Below are positions 22,141 to 23,912 of a stretch of 23,912 bases of DNA, in pieces. Source of the DNA: Verrucomicrobiota bacterium. Lineage in GTDB: Bacteria > Verrucomicrobiota > Verrucomicrobiia > Chthoniobacterales > UBA10450. The first letter of the stretch is position 1. The number at the start of each line of letters is the position of its first letter. The DNA lies in NCBI GenBank assembly GCA_003219925.1, contig QHQU01000003.1, positions 1 to 23,912 on the forward strand. The letters are read 5' to 3'. A model generated the notes under the pieces. That model was not told the origin of the DNA, did not search any database, and saw nothing but the letters and a program-made list of their open reading frames with translations. The position numbers were made by a program, and so were the translations under genes.

Positions 22141-23912
22141 TTACACGGGCGAATCCGTGGCGACGCTTTGTTGAATAAGCTGATCGAGTTTAGTCAGATC
22201 AATCGGTTTGACGAGATGATACTTGAATCCGGCCTCGCGGGTCTTTCGGATATCTTCTTCCATCCCAAAACCCGTCAGAGCGATTCCAACGAGCGGGCGG
22301 GCAGAGCTCAGTTTCTGCATTAGCTCAATTCCGCTCCCATCTGGCAAACCTAAATCGCTAATCAACACATCAAACTCTTCTTTGGCACTTAACTCGAGTG
22401 CGGACTGGAGACTCGCAGCGGATTGCACATAGTATCCGCGCCGCCGCAGTAGGTTGGTCAGCGACCTGTTAGTATCTTCATGATCCTCGACCAGCAGAAT
22501 GCGCATGCTTTGACGCTGCGAAACCTGGCGTCTAACGGTCGGCACCGCATCTCGGTCCGGCTTTTGGCAGGTGGGGAAAGCGAGGCTGAACTTGGTGCCC
22601 TTATTACGGCCAGCGCTTTCTGCCCTAATCGATCCCTTGTGCGCTTCGACCAGCGTTTTGCTGATCGCCAAACCGAGACCCAGACCACCGAACTGCGTTC
22701 TGTTACCCTGTTCGAACGCATCGAAGATCTTTGGCAGAGTCTCCGGCTCAATTCCAAGTCCGGTGTCGGCGATCTCTACATGGAATTGTTCGTCCGAATC
22801 ATTGCCCGTCGAGATATGAATTTGCCCGTCTTTGGGGGTAAACTTCACCGCGTTATTGATCAGGTTCCAAAAGATCTGCTGCAATCGCGCCGGGTCGGCG
22901 CGGAGATGCACCTTTTGCGCGGCCAGATCCAGTCGGAGTGTTAACTGCTTCCGGACAATTTCACTCTGATAAATTTCCAGAGCGTTGTGTAAGAGGCTGT
23001 GGGCGTCAACGACTTCGAAATTGAGTTGAACTTTGCCTTTGCTAACGCGTGTTAAATCAAGCAGATCGTCGATCAGCCGCGCCTCTAACTCGACATTGCG
23101 GCGAATCATATGCAGTGATTCGTGAATGTTCTCGGGCAAGGCCGGCTCGCCCTCCAGCTCCAAGGCCGAGGCGATCACCGGTGTAAGCGGCGTCCGCAAT
23201 TCATGACTGAGCATGGCGAGAAACTGATCTTTCGCGAGATTAGAGCGCGCTTTTTCCTGCAATTCCTGGTTGGTTTTCTGCAATTCTTGCTGACCTTTTT
23301 GCAGTTCGCTCGCGAGGGACTGCGATTGCTTGAGAAGATTTTCCGTCCGCGTGTTGGCTTCAATGGTGTTAAGCACAATGCCGATACTCTCTGTCAACTG
23401 TTCGAGAAAGGCTTGGTGAGTCGAATTGAAACGATCGAGTGAGGAGAGCTCCATCACCGCTTTTACCTCTCCTTCGAACAAGATCGGAAGGACGACAATA
23501 TTCATTGGCTGCGATTCGCCCAAACCCGAGCTGACTTTAACGTAGTCGGTGGGCACGTTCGTCAGGAGAATGCTTCGCCTTTCCAAGGCCGCTTGCCCGA
23601 CCATAGTCTCGCCGAGTTTGAAATGAGTTTTGACTCCGTCGCCGTTGCGACCTGCATAGCTTGCGAGAAGCTTGAGCTCCGGTTCCTCATCCGAGCTATT
23701 CATAATATATAAGACACCTTGTTGCGCGGAAACCAGTGGAGCGAGCTCGGACAGAATCAATTTGCCCACCGTCAGCAAATCTCGCTGGCCTTGCAGCATG
23801 CGCGTGAATCTGGTGAGATTCGTTTTTAACCAGTTCTGCTCTTCATTTCGCAATGTGGTGTCTTTCAAATTGCGAATCATTTCGTTAATGTTGTCCTTCA
23901 CGAAAGCTACCT
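22141..23912 (-). CDS. Hybrid sensor histidine kinase (HAMP-GAF-HisKA-HATPase-REC), 5' end outside window
   Basis: The frame is open to the window edge. A GTG at 23901 would give 586 residues, but the codons before it continue the HAMP-type pattern ('VAFVKDNINEMIRNLKDTT'), so the real start is further upstream. Numbering from 23901: end of a HAMP domain with linker 'NWLKTNLTRFTRMLQGQRDL', GAF domain about 40-180, coiled coil 186-222, HisKA with phospho-acceptor His233 ('LSHELRTP'), and HATPase ('NLINNAVKF', 'ADTGLGI', 'GLGLGLAI'). The C-terminal receiver domain has Asp473, phospho-Asp516 ('ISDLGLPDGSG'), Thr543 and Lys565. It would autophosphorylate and pass phosphate to its own receiver. The signal is unknown. 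It converges on the FHA-cyclase gene, with the tRNA-Lys fragment in between. Confidence 0.93.
   Translation of the reverse strand, partial: VAFVKDNINEMIRNLKDTTLRNEEQNWLKTNLTRFTRMLQGQRDLLTVGKLILSELAPLVSAQQGVLYIMNSSDEEPELKLLASYAGRNGDGVKTHFKLGETMVGQAALERRSILLTNVPTDYVKVSSGLGESQPMNIVVLPILFEGEVKAVMELSSLDRFNSTHQAFLEQLTESIGIVLNTIEANTRTENLLKQSQSLASELQKGQQELQKTNQELQEKARSNLAKDQFLAMLSHELRTPLTPVIASALELEGEPALPENIHESLHMIRRNVELEARLIDDLLDLTRVSKGKVQLNFEVVDAHSLLHNALEIYQSEIVRKQLTLRLDLAAQKVHLRADPARLQQIFWNLINNAVKFTPKDGQIHISTGNDSDEQFHVEIADTGLGIEPETLPKIFDAFEQGNRTQFGGLGLGLAISKTLVEAHKGSIRAESAGRNKGTKFSLAFPTCQKPDRDAVPTVRRQVSQRQSMRILLVEDHEDTNRSLTNLLRRRGYYVQSAASLQSALELSAKEEFDVLISDLGLPDGSGIELMQKLSSARPLVGIALTGFGMEEDIRKTREAGFKYHLVKPIDLTKLDQLIQQSVATDSPV

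Overview
The window looks like a chromosomal segment of a soil-type member of Verrucomicrobiota (PVC group). This is inferred from gene content and style, not from a marker gene. The points in favour are an actinobacterial-style clpS followed by a DUF2017 gene, a divergent YbeY, an exosortase-associated CAAX-protease relative, many secreted proteins of unknown function, and short hairpin-rich intergenic repeats with terminal inverted repeats. Genes are densely packed on both strands.

Layout, 1-3050: the 3' end of a ketopantoate reductase gene overlaps ybeY (ATGA). A 183-bp hairpin element follows, then a clpS-DUF2017 pair (TGATG overlap). Convergent to these, on the minus strand, lie an ECF sigma factor and an unusually short RskA-like anti-sigma factor. 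3048-6180: a trehalose synthase-maltokinase (TreS-Mak) fusion gene, broken near its 5' end by an apparent internal deletion with frameshift. 6199-8932: a second hairpin element (25-bp perfect terminal inverted repeats) directly upstream of fabI, then a small antibiotic-monooxygenase-like protein and a GlcD-type FAD oxidase. 8959-12580: a secreted endonuclease/exonuclease/phosphatase-fold enzyme (minus), a membrane-anchored TPR protein and a secreted protein with a possible double-psi beta-barrel. 12634-12748: a third hairpin element. 12848-15795: a small membrane protein, a CAAX-protease-related membrane protein, a 52-residue membrane miniprotein and glutamine-dependent NAD+ synthetase. 15969-16618: a small secreted protein and tRNA-Lys(CTT).

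16619-22071 is the most unusual part. The 5' half of tRNA-Lys and its upstream flank occur twice in direct orientation about 5.45 kb apart. Between them lie a DUF4136 gene remnant, a MarC-family membrane protein, a stretch with no clear gene, a glycine-zipper lipoprotein, a Ser/Thr protein kinase with Sel1 repeats and, divergently transcribed from it, an FHA-domain adenylate/guanylate cyclase. A HAMP-GAF-histidine kinase-receiver hybrid follows and runs off the window end. The kinase, the phosphothreonine-reading cyclase and the hybrid histidine kinase form a signalling neighbourhood. A kinase-to-FHA-cyclase link is a reasonable hypothesis but is not shown by the sequence.

Several genes (fabI, the kinase, the lipoprotein, marC) have a -10-like box so close to the start codon that their mRNAs would be leaderless or nearly so. 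I see no CRISPR array, no intact transposase and no rRNA.
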